Origin: Sphaerosporella brunnea
Lineage: Eukaryota; Ascomycota; Pezizomycetes; Pezizales; Pyronemataceae
Assembly: GCA_008704415.1 (NCBI GenBank)
Contig: VXIS01000238.1
Coordinates: 1 to 64,000, forward strand
Reading direction: 5' to 3'
Length of the DNA: 64,000 bases
The position numbers and the translations under genes were made by a program. Below the pieces are notes generated by a model. It had not been told where the DNA came from. It saw only the letters and a list, made by a program, of their open reading frames with translations, and ran no database searches. Below are positions 33,085 through 45,700 of this stretch, in pieces (the first letter of the stretch is position 1; each line of letters begins with the position of its first letter).

Positions 33085-34340
33085 ATGTTCCTAACAGTCC
33101 AATCCGACCAGTCCTGAGCGCGGACCGGACTTGGATCAAATAATGCAGTCCAGTGCAAGAGATTGCCCGGGACCAGCCTTTCTTTGGCTGGGTATGGACT
33201 GGACCGGCTGCAGGCAATTCAGTCGACTGGATACTTCCTGCGTGGTAATTCATTACACAATGATTTTACATACAATCCGCCCGCGCCCTCACAACCCATG
33301 GACCAAACCCCGGCCATGTAATTAATTTATGCCGCACTCTCAGTCTATTCAACCAGCCTCCATTGAGCTGCTGCATACAGAGGCCATTGATCATATCCTC
33401 AAGCTCTGTAATCTCAGCATGGCTCGCTCTGATGAGCCCATCCCGGTACTCAGGGTCCAATCTGGCAAGTAGTGAGTGCCTTAGAGTTTGATAACAATTG
33501 GAGTTTTTATTCAGCGTCTCAGGGCCCACTCGCGAATCAGACGCCTGTCGATGGCGTTCTGAGTACATGGTTCTGCAAGGGAACGATACTCGATATCTCT
33601 TTTGAAGGAACATGTCCCGTCTCGGCGTGCAGTGCTATGAGAAGCTCCTTCACAGAAGACGACTGCCCGCTTCCTTGGCACCTCGAGTGAACGCCGTTCA
33701 CGGTTTTGTCCAGTTGTTGCGGGTGATGTGGGGTTGCCTAACGTATGGTGGCGGTAGGTTGGCACCTTTCCCCTCATGACCCAACTTCACTCACCTTCTT
33801 GCCTACACACCACTTAACACGCTCAAACATTCATCACAGCCACAACCCATCCACTATGACCCTCCCTCGCTGTACCATAAGGCTGCGCCGCCACGCACAA
33901 CGCCTTTCCGTAGCGGTTACCACTACCCCTCTCATGCGTCACAGCGTCAGGGAATACGATATGAACGCGACAGTCCTCGTAGAGACGAGAGAGTTCTAGA
34001 TTGAATAGAAAGGGCGACATTTGCGGCGGCAGTCATGGTGGTGCAGTCACGGTGGCATAGCTAGAGATTTTTTGTTCCCCCGCGCATGTCGGCCCCACCA
34101 TGATGCGCACCGCTCGCACGTTCAGACGCCTTGCGTATAGATTTTACATAAGTAAGGACTGCAGGCTGGTCCAGTCATCCGAGTTCATGGACCAGTTTTT
34201 TCAGTTCCGAATCAAGCCCCGCCTGGATCGCTTCAGTGCTCTGTCGAGTGCGGACAGGCCTGGACTATAGCACACCTCAAGTGCGGACATGACTGGACTA
34301 TAGCACACCGTCCAGGCCGACATGCAGACCGCCCCGGCCC
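33085..34340 (-). repeat. Dispersed repeat family R1, copy 3 (longest)
   Basis: On the minus strand, 33266-33613 encodes the tail LDPEYRDGLIRASHAEITEL, EDMINGLCMQQLNGG. A TTGCCAG just upstream resembles a splice acceptor. The 3' side (33085-33290) is the GACTGGAC-rich block; 34060-34340 matches 11320-11540 of copy 2. The tail resembles a short coiled coil. The gene family is unknown. Confidence 0.6.
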
Positions 34341-34425
34341 GTGAGGAGCACCGCGTAGATAGCTATGGGAATTCCTACCACCATATTCAGGCTTGATCTC
34401 CAAGGCTTCCGTGGATTAAACCTAG

Positions 34426-34500
34426 TGATGGACATAAGCCGAGCCGGCTCGAGCCTGTTGCCTGACGAGCCGAGCTTTTGCTCCATTCTTTCCTTATAGC
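34426..34500 (+). repeat. Dispersed repeat family R3, copy 2
   Basis: CTAGTGATGGACATAAGCCG followed by GAGCC-rich sequence, as at 25922. Confidence 0.5.
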
Positions 34501-34719
34501 TAGCTAGGTAGGGGGTGACTCTAGGCCGGGTAAAGATGACGCCGAAGGCGGATTGATCAAACACATTCTGTGGAATTCCATCACTGCTCCAAAGCTGGCT
34601 CAATCACAAGAGCCTCAATCACTGGGAACCTCACGGCATCAATACTGAATCTACAAACAGCTGGGATACCGTCGATGGACAGAGAGAGGTTGAGGATGCT
34701 TGCAGCAGTGAAGATGAGG

Positions 34720-34930
34720 ATGCGGCACAGAGCGAGGGTCATGCAGACGGCTCGGCGGCCGGCCAGGGCGAGGTCGAGGCGTCCAGGCAGAGCAAGGTGC
34801 CGATCGCCCTGGCAAGCGTGGGTGGGTAGGCTGGCCGATCAAAGCACGCGTTAGCCCCAGTCAGACCACCCTATCCAGAGCGAAAGAGTTGATGCTGCCC
34901 ATAATATTGGCCACCAGCATCCTGACAAGG
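34720..34930 (+). repeat. Dispersed repeat family R6, copy 1
   Basis: Matches the reverse complement of 39515-39745: GAGCGAGGGTCA, GGCCAGGGCGAGG, CAGGCAGAGC and CCAGTCAGACCACCCTA. One frame is acidic in this copy (SSEDEDAAQSEG), which hints at a coding origin. Confidence 0.6.
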
Positions 34931-35229
34931 GCGACGCCGAGGGCATGGACGCCGAAAAGGGCAGGCACTACGTGGGCTACTGGCTTGAATGATGTTGAGG
35001 TGAGGGTAGTGTTGAATCGTTGACACAGTGTGACTCGCGGACCAAGTGAGCTTGCATAAGTTAATCGGTTGGCATCCGTCGCAGCGTCGAAAGCGCCCAA
35101 TATGGGTAGGTTGCGTGACAGGGCACTGTCGTTCCCAAAGAAACAAGCGAGTAATAGCAAAAGCATCGACGCATCTATTCCCCTGATCCAAAACACTCCG
35201 CACAAAAGTTCATTCCACTGTACTTGCAA
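34861..35229 (-). CDS. Hypothetical ORF (122 codons)
   Basis: The frame opens at a TTG; no upstream ATG was found. It has two hydrophobic stretches (MLLLLLACFF; ALFGVHALGVALVRMLVANI) that could be membrane helices. No family is recognised. It overlaps the end of repeat R6, so it may be part of an element. Confidence 0.2.
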   Translation of the reverse strand: MQVQWNELLCGVFWIRGIDASMLLLLLACFFGNDSALSRNLPILGAFDAATDANRLTYASSLGPRVTLCQRFNTTLTSTSFKPVAHVVPALFGVHALGVALVRMLVANIMGSINSFALDRVV

Positions 35230-35239
35230 TACATTCTTG

Positions 35240-35640
35240 TCTTCTTCGCACCTCCTTTATTCCCACGCAGACGTACTTCCCACCGACCGCGAACGAATTG
35301 TTTGGATGAATTCAAACAGGATCTTTGTATAGCGCGCCGCTCATGCCTACACCCTTCACCATTGCACCTCTCGGTTGACGTAAGCAGACATGGTCCTTTG
35401 AGCCGTGAAACAGAGAACACTGATATTTGGTCTAGGCTTTACACTGCCTACATCCAAACTGGACCTTTTCCGAACCTTGTTGAGCAAGCTCGTAAGCGGA
35501 AAGGTTTCTGGAAAACACGGTTTTTGGACAGCCAGAGAAATACGGAGCCCGATGGTTGGTGCAAAACAATCACAATGGCAATGTCTAGTAGCCGGAATAA
35601 CAAAGGTGGCCAGTTACGGCGCATAAAATTTTTTTTGAGC
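35240..35640 (+). repeat. Dispersed repeat family R5, copy 2
   Basis: Homologous to 32620-33030, in the same orientation. It ends just before miniature element E. Confidence 0.65.
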
Positions 35641-35682
35641 TGCGGATCAGCAGTGTAATGCCCACCGTTTCCATGGTGGTAG

Positions 35683-36546
35683 CAGGGCGGTCAATAGTCC
35701 GGCCGGCCGCCAGGTCAAACGGGACCCCACGGAGTGGGTCAGGCCGGGCCAGTGATGTGGCAAGCCCGACAGGTTCGGGCCAGCATAAGAAAAACCTGGA
35801 TACCTGATAGGTGCCGGCCGGTGCCCGGTATCCTGATTTCAGGTCGGGCCGGTCATTGTGCCGGACGCGGAAAAACCGCGCCCGCTTGGCAAGCTCCCAG
35901 GTCGATGCATTGGAGCGATTCAAGGAACTCACGGTCGAACAATTTGCTGGCATGCAATGCTACTGGGTTAAAGCGATGAACGAAGGCTTCAATGGGATGT
36001 TCGGACGAGATCTGCCTTGCATGGGAGTTGAGCTCAATGCTATTCCAGCGATGTCTGCTGGAGCTGAACGTGTGGTCTTCGAGTGAGAGCCTCCGTTGAA
36101 GTTGGTGTCGATGAAAGCATCACTAACAATTCCCAGGGGTCCATACACTATTACGAATCAGCCGGGTTTCTTCGGAGACGATCAAAGCCATAGAATGCCT
36201 CCAATCCTGGGCGAGGGAATATCTGGTATATGCGGCGGGTTTTCAAATTCATCAGGCTGAGCGTATGCTGAGTGACTTGGAACAGCGGGCGGCGGGGATG
36301 GAGGGTTGTTGAATCTGTATCTCGCGTTTATGTTTCTTTCCTTGATGTTTGTGTGAGGAAAAAACTACAGATGCCTGGCGGACCCGCCGGGCGCCGGGTA
36401 CATCTGGGCCTTGCGGGTGCCCGTAGGCGCCTGGGTCTCGATCCAAAAAGCCTGGTCCAAACGGGCCGTGATTTCAAAAGCCCGTTTCAATCAGTCCGCT
36501 TCAGGCTGAGCTCAAAGTCGGACTGGCCGGACTTTTGACAGCCCTG
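35683..36546 (-). mobile_element. hAT-like miniature element, copy E (864 bp), inverted
   Basis: Reading + it begins CAGGGCGGTCAATAGTCCGG and ends ...GGCCGGACTTTTGACAGCCCTG, so relative to copies A-D it is reversed. The exact 8-bp duplication is GGTGGTAG (35675-35682 and 36547-36554). It is the longest copy and shares internal blocks with copy C. Confidence 0.93.
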
Positions 36547-36554
36547 GGTGGTAG

Positions 36555-37618
36555 GGGTGGATACCTATTGGAATCTGGACCGCCATTCCCTCTTGATCTA
36601 CAAAGATTTTGGGTATCGAACGACCACGGGTACCTCTGACTTTGGGGTTTCCTTCTCTTTTTCAACGGGAGCAGTCAGTTATTGCATCGTCGACAGCATA
36701 TGAACTGATTTCTAGTCTTCCCACGGCAAGGCCATGAGCCGATTGCCTGCACAGTACACTGTACCAAAAATGCGAGAGCAGAGACGCTCGACTCACTGGA
36801 GTCCATGGAAGTCAATCGCGACCGTCCTTTCGATATCGGGGTGGACATGCGTGTATTCAAGCTCTTCTAGATCAACCATTTCCATTTGCATTTAACTTGA
36901 GAAGCCGTGAAAGCGTGGTAAAGTGGGATGACCTGTAAGTATGAAAGGTACGACGTCTATATGGGAGCGAACAAGCCCAAACAGCCGGGCGGGCTTTTTG
37001 ATCAGCCCACATCCGGCGAACGCAGCCGGGCGGGCGGGCTGGCTGTTGAGAACACTCATACTGAGGGCTGTCGTGCTGCTGCCAGTCTCGGCACTCCGTT
37101 CAAGAGATAGGTGGGAAAAACAACTGCAGCGATGCCCCGCCAACCGGTAGTCCGGCGAGGATCTACTCGAATGTAAGCGTTCGGCCAGACAAGTGGCTGA
37201 AGATTTGTCCGACGATCTACGGTGCAGCCGCGCAACAAACACGTTATACCTATGTTTCAGACAGCGGTTTACATCTCAGCGGTGTTGGGGAGACGGACGT
37301 AGGCCTTGCTGCAGGCGGGTCGGGGGACGTAAAATGAAGAGGTTTGTTTTGTCCGCCACACGAACTCCTATCCAATCGATATTTAAATGCCTCAATGTCA
37401 CTCAGTTTAGCGGTCTTTCAGCGGTTACAGCTTTATATCGCAGTTGTGACAAAGGTTTAATGGGCCTTCCGTCACTTCAAGTGATCGAACGGCGTCTCTA
37501 CATTGGAGGACGTATGCCCTGAGGCCATGCACCGGGACGGTCTCATCTCATCAGGTTCAGTGTGACATTCCTCCCATGCTTCCATCCACTCTGGTAACCC
37601 AAATGACATGCGTCTCGA
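36555..37618. other. No recognised gene
   Basis: 36950-37070 holds CCCAAACAGCCGGGCGG and CTGGCTGTTGAGAACACT, also found inverted at 6450-6510. Nothing else was recognised. Confidence 0.35.
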
Positions 37619-37879
37619 TCAGCCCAAATCACCGTTACCCTCTACTTCTCCAACAATTCCACAGCTGATTAATCGTTGGGTAGTGAGGTCCACGACTCGA
37701 ACCCGTTCAAATGGCGTATTATATGTGGAGGGGAAAAGATAGCCGATCGACCAGTTTGGGCACCAATTCACGAGATTAGGGAGGTTCTGCAGCGAGGGTT
37801 CAGAACGTGTTGCAACAGCAACGGCGTAGAAAGATCTACGAATCAGATTAGACTGTGACCCGCTCCGGTGGGACAGCAC
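37619..37879 (-). CDS. Hypothetical exon-like ORF (86 codons)
   Basis: The product (FYAVAVATRSEPSLQNLPNL...YLFPSTYNTPFERVRVVDLT) looks protein-like, with ordinary hydrophobic spacing, but no family is recognised. It could be an exon or fragment; the start is uncertain. Confidence 0.2.
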   Translation of the reverse strand: MLSHRSGSQSNLIRRSFYAVAVATRSEPSLQNLPNLVNWCPNWSIGYLFPSTYNTPFERVRVVDLTTQRLISCGIVGEVEGNGDLG

Positions 37880-39231
37880 TTTAGAAGTCCTGTCAAAGTG
37901 CCGTCACTTTGCGACGGAGGCGTGGTGGTCGGCAAAGCTGTGATAGTTGCGCACGCTGGTGGTGACCTCACAGCACGGGAGTGTGGGGAGGTGACGGCCA
38001 GTGGCTGGGGAGGAAAGAAGTTGAAGTTGCGATGGGTGAAGGTTCAGTCAGCCTGAGCTCGTGCCAAGATCGAAAGCCGCACCGGCAGAGCGACAGCACG
38101 GAATGCATGCAGCCTCAAATACAAGTGCCAACGAGAGTGCTGCTTGCGATTTGTGCAACTGACGAATTTCCTCCTCGTCCACCATACACGTAGCGTTGCC
38201 CTGGCGGTGTTTCTCACAAATTGCCATACATGGAGCAATTTTTCACAAACGTCTGCGTGTTTTGACTGCGATCCGGCGCCTCCCCACGGTGAGGCTCAGG
38301 CCACACAGGGATGAAGAAGGTCGAGAGACAAAAGCCCAAGTGATCCTCAGGCCGTGCAGCTACACAATCAACAGTGGAAATCGTCCCATCCTGGGCCCAA
38401 GTCATGGGGGTGAGCTTCAACTTCTACACAGGAGGAGGCGCGACCTACACCACGCTGCACCCTGCATGCAGACCCTGGGGGGAAGCATGCAGGAGAAGTG
38501 CAACGGGAAAGAGAAGCAGCATCCCTTTCCTCCCGGTGTTTTGCATTGTATCGTTGTTGCTGTGGTGTGTTGCTGGTCATAGTTGTTGCGGCCCCCTCAG
38601 CATCTCCTGCTTCTCTCAACCGGATCTGACATCACGATCCCTTTCTCCTAGCAGAACCTCGTGTTGACAACACCGGCCCAGAACCCTCTGGGACGCGCTC
38701 CCAAAGGTTTTAACCAAAACTGCAACACCTCTCTATCACCAGTGAGGTGCAATGCTGAGCGCCGGAAAACCTCGGGCTCGTCCTGAAATCGAACTATCAT
38801 GGATTTTCACCTGGTTCGCGAACTGGTTCAAACGGCGTTGTAAACATCGCTAACCTTCAGATTCGCGCATAAGACTACTGGTTTTCGGTTGCGCTATGAA
38901 AATATATATCTGCCAGGTTGCTTCCCCAGTAGCATGGTTGTATATTATACGTTGTATCCCGCAATCGCAGGCCCAGCTTAGAACAGCTCAGGTGGCTGTC
39001 ACTTTAAAACGTTGGATTCGCGAAGTCGGTTGCGGCGACGTGGACACAATCATGGATCACTGATGTGACAGCCACAACCAACTGCGATCGGGGACTGGCC
39101 AAGGCGCAAGGCACCGCCGCAGTTGTCAGCCCCCCATCGCGGCGATCATCAACCGCGTCAGCCACATCCAAATGGCCAAACCCATCACCCGCGGAAAGCC
39201 CCGCGTCCGTGGCAGCGAGGCATCGGATCCT
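37880..39231. other. No recognised gene
   Basis: The plus frames 38196-38582 and 38374-38667 have no motif beyond a hydrophobic run (FLPVFCIVSLLLWCVAG). Nothing else was seen. Confidence 0.35.
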
Positions 39232-39350
39232 CCTAGTGATGGACACAAGCCAAACCGAGCCGAGCCAAGATGAAGGCTGGAGCCATCCCGGGTTGTCAAA
39301 CCATGGGTGGCCTCGTCAAACCGGGCCGAGCCTGAAACGCTCGTGCTTTG
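39232..39350 (+). repeat. Dispersed repeat family R3, copy 3
   Basis: CTAGTGATGGACACAAGCC followed by GAGCC-rich sequence, as at 25922 and 34426. Confidence 0.5.
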
Positions 39351-39514
39351 GATCGAACTGCCATACAATTTACGACGTACCACCGGGTAAATAAAATGTT
39401 GGGCCCAGTGACATTGGAGATGTTGCTATGACAGTATATATCCGAAAGATCTGATCCGCAATCAATGCATTCTAGTTAAACATTCTGCTCTGCGTCGATC
39501 CCCTGCCCACAACC

Positions 39515-39745
39515 GGATGCTCCTAGCCATCACAATGGCCACCATCGCCAAAACCATGTGCACCATCTCCGCGTTCCCTACAGCTAGGGTGGTCTGACTG
39601 GAAGCAACCCGTGCTGTGACCGGCTCCCATACCCTCGCTCTGCCTGGCCGCCTTACTCTCGCTCTGCCTGGGCGCGGCACCCTGGCCTGACCAGCCGTCG
39701 AGTCCTCGGCCTGACCCTCGCTCTCTCCCGCCTCCTAATCCTCTG
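39515..39745 (-). repeat. Dispersed repeat family R6, copy 2, inverted
   Basis: Reverse-complement partner of 34720-34930. Confidence 0.6.
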
Positions 39746-42700
39746 TGCTGAAAGCCTCCTGAACCTGTCTCTGTCCCTCAGTGGCCCCCATGCAGTTTGT
39801 AGAATTGTTATCGGTTCACATTCAACGGCCTGATGGACCGTCAGCAACACTGAAACGCGTGACGAGCCTATCTACGTGTTATTCCAGGAGTACAGAATAG
39901 ATGGTGTGCACACGGTCAAGCAACAATGATTTTACGCACACCAGCCTCCAATGAGGCCGGCCCTTCTTGCCCTCTCAACCGGAGGCCTGGCCGTGTTCAT
40001 CTGAGTCGTGTTTAGCGACACGGAATAGATCCATCGTTCAATGACTGAGTGCTCTGCAGTGCCGTGTGACCAGGGGTTGTGAAGGCAGAAGTCACATAAT
40101 ACTGTCCCCGTCACGATACATCGTGAAACAAGAAGATTCGGACCAGCGACAGGATGCGTAACAGTAAGGCCACACGCAGCCAGCGCAAAGCAAAGCGAGG
40201 AAACCTGGCGCAACAGAAGTCCGCCCCTTAGATACACCCCACACGGAAAAAAAAAAAAAAAGGCCCCTCGTCCTGCATGAAAACCTGCGAACTGCAGCCT
40301 TGTTCTTCCATACGCTGTGGAGCACCGCGTCAGCGCCGGTATGGCGTAATTTCCGGTGTTAGTGTTCGGCTGGTGACGGTTTAGGATTGGGTACCCGGTC
40401 AACAGACCTCGAAGAAGTTGCGGAGCTGACTGTAGTTTCGTACATTTCTGAGGCTTTTGGCAAGAGCACAGTCTCGCGCAGCTTGATGTCTGAAGGTTAC
40501 TCAACAGCGCATCAAAGGCAGCGGGTTGCTGTGAGTGCCCTAGCGCTCGAAACGCTGCCTCATCATTTTTCGCATGGAAAGCAAAGCTGGTGTGGAAGGA
40601 AGCGGCGTTCGACGCAGAGGAGGTTCACACGAGACGGAGGGTGAATGCCTCAATCGATACCCTGTCGGCTGATGAATGCTGCAGCATTCCTCTTGGTGCA
40701 GATTGTGCAAATTTCTGTGGGTGTTTTTCCTTGGGGTGGGTGGGCCCCACAATAGCATTTATGGCCTCGGGGTAGGTAGCATTGCCTGTTCGTCTATATA
40801 TGTGAACCCAATATGATCAAACAAACCAAGGACCTCTATCTGGCTGTCGTTTGAAATGGCAGTAGCTGTACGTGTTGAAAACTTTGCGAGACGGTCTGCC
40901 ACTGGTTGAGACGTGGCTGAAATCCCCCCATCTCGCATTCCCCATCCCCATCTGTGGCAGCCTCAACACATATATCTGACCGCCGTTCTAGCTGCGAGTA
41001 GGTCTTCTAGCGCTGCGAAACGTGTCAACCTGATTGCTGACGGATCTCCAAAATCTCCTTCTTCTGCACCCGCAGTTATCTGCTCCACCTATACCTGTCT
41101 CAACCCGCGGGGTAGCTCTTCCAAGGCTCCTGAACGCGCTCACGACGTAGCTACCTTCGCCTTCCTTTGCTGGAGTTAAGCGGGGTGGAAGGCTCTGCCT
41201 CCTCCTGGCACCGTGACTGAACTGGTAGATCGAAGTCCCTAGGATTGTTCTCACAACTACTCACTGCACAGGTATAACACCCTTGACCCTTGCTCCAAAG
41301 CTGGTCACCGCCCGCCTGCAGCGCCAGCCACTGTGACTGCATGGTACTTGAGAGCAGCCGTCCTAGAGGTCCCAAATGCGCGGCCTCTGTCGTCGCCGTC
41401 GTCGCACTCAGTGGCTGGCATATCCTAACGCACCTCGCCTACCTACAATCATACTACACATAGGGCTGGCTGTCTTATATATCCTGTATGAATTGAATCC
41501 ATTGCTTCTCCCGCTGTGGGGGCTCGGTTTGAACTGGGAGCGGAATGGCAAAACTCTCGCTGCCCGACAACCTGCAACTATACGATGGTACCTGACCGCG
41601 TTTTCAACTCGCAAGAATCCGGCCAGGTGAATCCAATGCCGCCACCGTCGATCGAACTAGTTAAGATATGGTGCTTCATGGATGGATGCTAGGTGCTCAC
41701 CCACCACCGTTGTCAATACTAGACCTCCGCGGAAATGGAGCCACGAGGCCGCCAGCGTGTTGAGCACAAGCGCGCTCCAACCGCGCTAACCGAATTATAG
41801 CCCGCCCTGTAGCCGCACTCCACCGGCTGGCATTATCGTGCCACCTGTAGCTAGCTGCTGTTTGACCGGTGAGTAGCCATCCAAGAAGTCCTGCACACGC
41901 TGTGTCTAGTGTCGGCATTGCCGCGATTGGTGGTTCTCACCGGGTCCAGAAATCTGTGAAATTTGGTCTCCCGGCAATGCTGCCATCCCGCTGCCATACT
42001 ACCTGTCTATGTCTGCCCACAGTTCGACAGAGAAGGGCCGCCAGAGGGGCCTTGGTCCGCTGGATGCATTCCCAGGGATGCCACGTCCGCGGGGGTTCAA
42101 CTCAGTACGAGATGGCCGAAACTGTCTCCGCCACCGATCCTGTGCCCTGCTATCTCCCGACCACGTCTATCTGACCGCAGAAGAAGCTGGGAGTGGCCAC
42201 CCTGGGCATTCTGAGCGCACTGAATGAGTGGCTCCAGTGCTGGTGGTTACCTGGTTGAGTTACGAGCAACGTGGAAGGTTGACGTACCTATCACTCTGCT
42301 GACAAGTAGACCTGGAATGGGTACTCCACTCCGTATGGGCGGAAACTACAGTCCCTATGGTTGCAGGGGTTGTTGCAAGTACGCTCCTACAATTAAGCAC
42401 AATTACCCAGTTAACCCCCGTCCCACCCAAAATTCCCCAGCACCAACCACTCCTGGTCCCCAAGTGGCTTCCCGCGAGTTCTGCTTAAAGGCACTACCAG
42501 AATCTCAGTTATAGGAACATAACAAACTCAATCGCCAGGAGAGCCGCTGCCGTACAGGACCCAAGGTTCGCCACAATACGCAGAGCCACACTCGGATGTA
42601 GAAGCTCGGGAGAGAGGAGAAGCAATCAGCAATGGACTCAGCTTCCAGTTGTTCTGTTTGGTCAACAGTCCGAAATGCCTAAGGATGTGGTGGCATTGGG

Positions 42701-45700
42701 ACCGGTGCTGGCCGTGCGGTCGCAGGCGCTTCTTTCCAAACATGCTCAGCTGGGCTCAGCTTGAATTTGTCAAGAAAAAGCCCCGTCCGGAGGTGCAAAA
42801 ACAGGAGGGTTATGATCGTTACGCATGTGCTGATGATACATCACATGCCATCCGCCCTGAGTGGTACAGTAGATGCAGTTTTCGGCAGCTCGCATCGCGT
42901 ACTCAGTGACAACTGCATCGAAGTTGATCAAACGTGCCAAACGCACCGGTCCCGCACCCACGTGGTATCTTGCTTCCTTCAACCAGCAACATTTGGTTGT
43001 TTCGAGCTCGCTGATTTTACTGCCACCAACGCTGTGCTGACCGCTTGTGGATTCCACACATTGTGAATGAAACCCGGTGTTCACGCCTCAGAGTGGTAGG
43101 TTGACGGGCCGAGGGCTATTCTCAACACACCACGCGGTGTTGGGTGAAGTGCTGAGTCGCTGCCTATTCCCCCTCCCGCAGAGACGATCCGTTCATCAAC
43201 CCGTCCACGGCCTCCGCAATGCCCTGTCCTTCATAAACCGCTAACGCTGTTTCCACTGTCCGCGCCTCTTGGTGTCGAACCGTCCGAGTATGGCCGAATC
43301 CCCTCACCCAGTCCCCACCGCCGTGTTCGCTCCCTCAAAACCCCTACTGTTTGACCTGCCTCCTGATTGCCCAGAATCTATCTCCGCCACCTGGGTTTGA
43401 ACCCCCGGGCCCGCAGGGATATGTCCAACATCTCCTCATCCCGCTACCGATCCCGAGTTAGAGGGATCACGGGCTTAAAATTGTTCTCAAAGCAACACGC
43501 GCCATGAGTACGCTTTCGCGGAGCCTGCCACGCATCAGAGCTCTTGATCAGGATGCCGCGCGACTGGGATCAATCAGCCATTGCGCATCCTGCTGCAATA
43601 ACATCGGTACCTGCAGGCGTTTTGACTCAGAACTGGCCATGCTGGGCCCCTTCAATATGACGTTTCCATCGCCGCCACTGCTGTGCCGTCTGGGCCTGAC
43701 CCACGCGGGCGAAGTTCCCGCTGGCGGCGTCACGGAAAAAAAAACACCACATCTCACTCGATTGCAGACCAGAAAACACGCGGAGATGATGCACGGAAAT
43801 CTGAGAAGCCCGAGAATATAGCAAGAAATCCAGCAGGAATTGATTCGCGCAGCTCAAATAAATCAGAGCGCAAACACATCAAAACAGTAGCGGTGGTGTT
43901 TGTGCAGTCCCGGAATATGTGTGAACTTAAGCCCTCAGCGGAGTTCAAACCATCAAAACCAATGATGCTATAGCCTTCGCCGCCACCCGCGAAAGCAAAC
44001 GATGCCGCCCAACTGCCCCTCCTCCCTCTCTTTTCGCCACCATCAGGCATCGCTTGCTCGCTCTGCAGCATTGCGCAACCACTTCTCTCGCTCTCCGCCT
44101 TGTACACTGGTACCCAGCGCCGAACGAATGGCATCGATCCACTTATGCGTGGCGCTTGTCGTGGCATGTCGGCAAAACCTGTCCGCGGTTGTTGTTTTGA
44201 CACCGGTAATCTGCGCGGTTGTTTGAGGTATGCAAAAGTGACAATCGCAGCGTGACGCCGTGGGCTGCGTTCGGGCCCTATATACGCCGTTCTGCTCAGC
44301 TCCTGTCCGCGAGCTCGTCCTCCTCCTGCTCCCACCCTGATACTGTTTCGGGTCGGCGATTGACAAGCCTGGTAACAACCGCACGCACTGAAGTCGCTTC
44401 ATCCTGCAACCCAGCGTCCGTCAACGCTCCTCCCCGCCGTGCGGTATGAACACGGTGTTCCACCGATAACCAATCGTCGTTCGACCGCACGGGCGGCCAC
44501 TGTTCGCCTTGTCGATGCGCGGCACGGTGTGGCGATTGAGCGATTGAATTTACGATCTGGCGTCCGTCATCGCTCATACTGACCGGGAGCCTCTTGGTTA
44601 TCTGTGGAACAGCGTGTTCAGACGCAAACCAATCCGGCGCCCACTCTTCACGTTGTGGATGCGCACAAAAGGTTCACTCATCGATAGACGCGCAAGGCAT
44701 GTAGCCGCTCCTGCTGTGTGTGTATCAAGCGTGGAGGGCATGCAGGCCGCGCAAGGTGACGGCGTTTCCTTCGACTCGGAGCGGCTGCTGGGGGTCTTGA
44801 CTGCGGGTAGCGTGGCAATCACGCAAGCGAATTGATTGTTGGTCCGACTGCGGTTCGAACGCAGGTCGGGAGCCACGAACTGCGGTTGCAGTGTACATGC
44901 ACGGTGAGAGGCGGCCACGCACAGAAGCCCCCGTCCACAGCGCGACCGAGAATGCTCCGCCAAGCGTGGAAGCGAGACTGAGGGCACAGCTCAAACTTCT
45001 GCATGAATACTGCGACGCGGCTGCATTGACTTGGAAGGAAGAAGAATAATTTCCGCCACTGGAGCGAGCATCGGCCACCCGATTAACTATACTACCTGTA
45101 GCTGTAGCGCGTTCTGATAGCGAACCAGCTGTGATATAAGCCCCTGACACGCTGAATCCAGCGCCATTGCTGCCGTGTGTGCTGGGCTTGAACTGGAACA
45201 GCGAGAGGTTGCCGAGATATCCTCCTCCTGTCCCGGGATCTGACCGCCTGTACCTGACTGCCGGATGGGCTGGGAGTAGCCATCCCAGTCCTTGTCGATG
45301 CACGGTGGTCTTGCTGATGTTGATGTATATACATCACCGAGATCACCTGCTCGTATGCCGGGTGGCCTCAACCTCGCCTACCGTTCTGACAGGTACACCT
45401 GGCACCGGTATATGAAGCTGCTGCTCCTTCATCCCCCGCCCCCACTCATCTGCTACATCACCACCTGCACCTGAACGCTGGGTGATCAGGGCATCACCGT
45501 TCCAGGCATCCTGTACGTACTAATTCCAGCAGTGTTGCCGCTCCTTTCGATGCGCCCCCTCCTTCTACGCTGATACCTTTCCCTGGCAACCGCAGAACCT
45601 GAAATCAGCCCATATTGCGGGTGCTATGCAACCTGATGCTCACGCTGGTGGTGCCGTAACTCGCTGGGATTGGACAACTGGAGATATGGGCCACATCTCG

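Noticed and set aside
37660..37760. tRNA-like GGGTTCGAGTC box on the minus strand
   Set aside because: The T-stem cannot pair and no acceptor stem or D-arm could be drawn.
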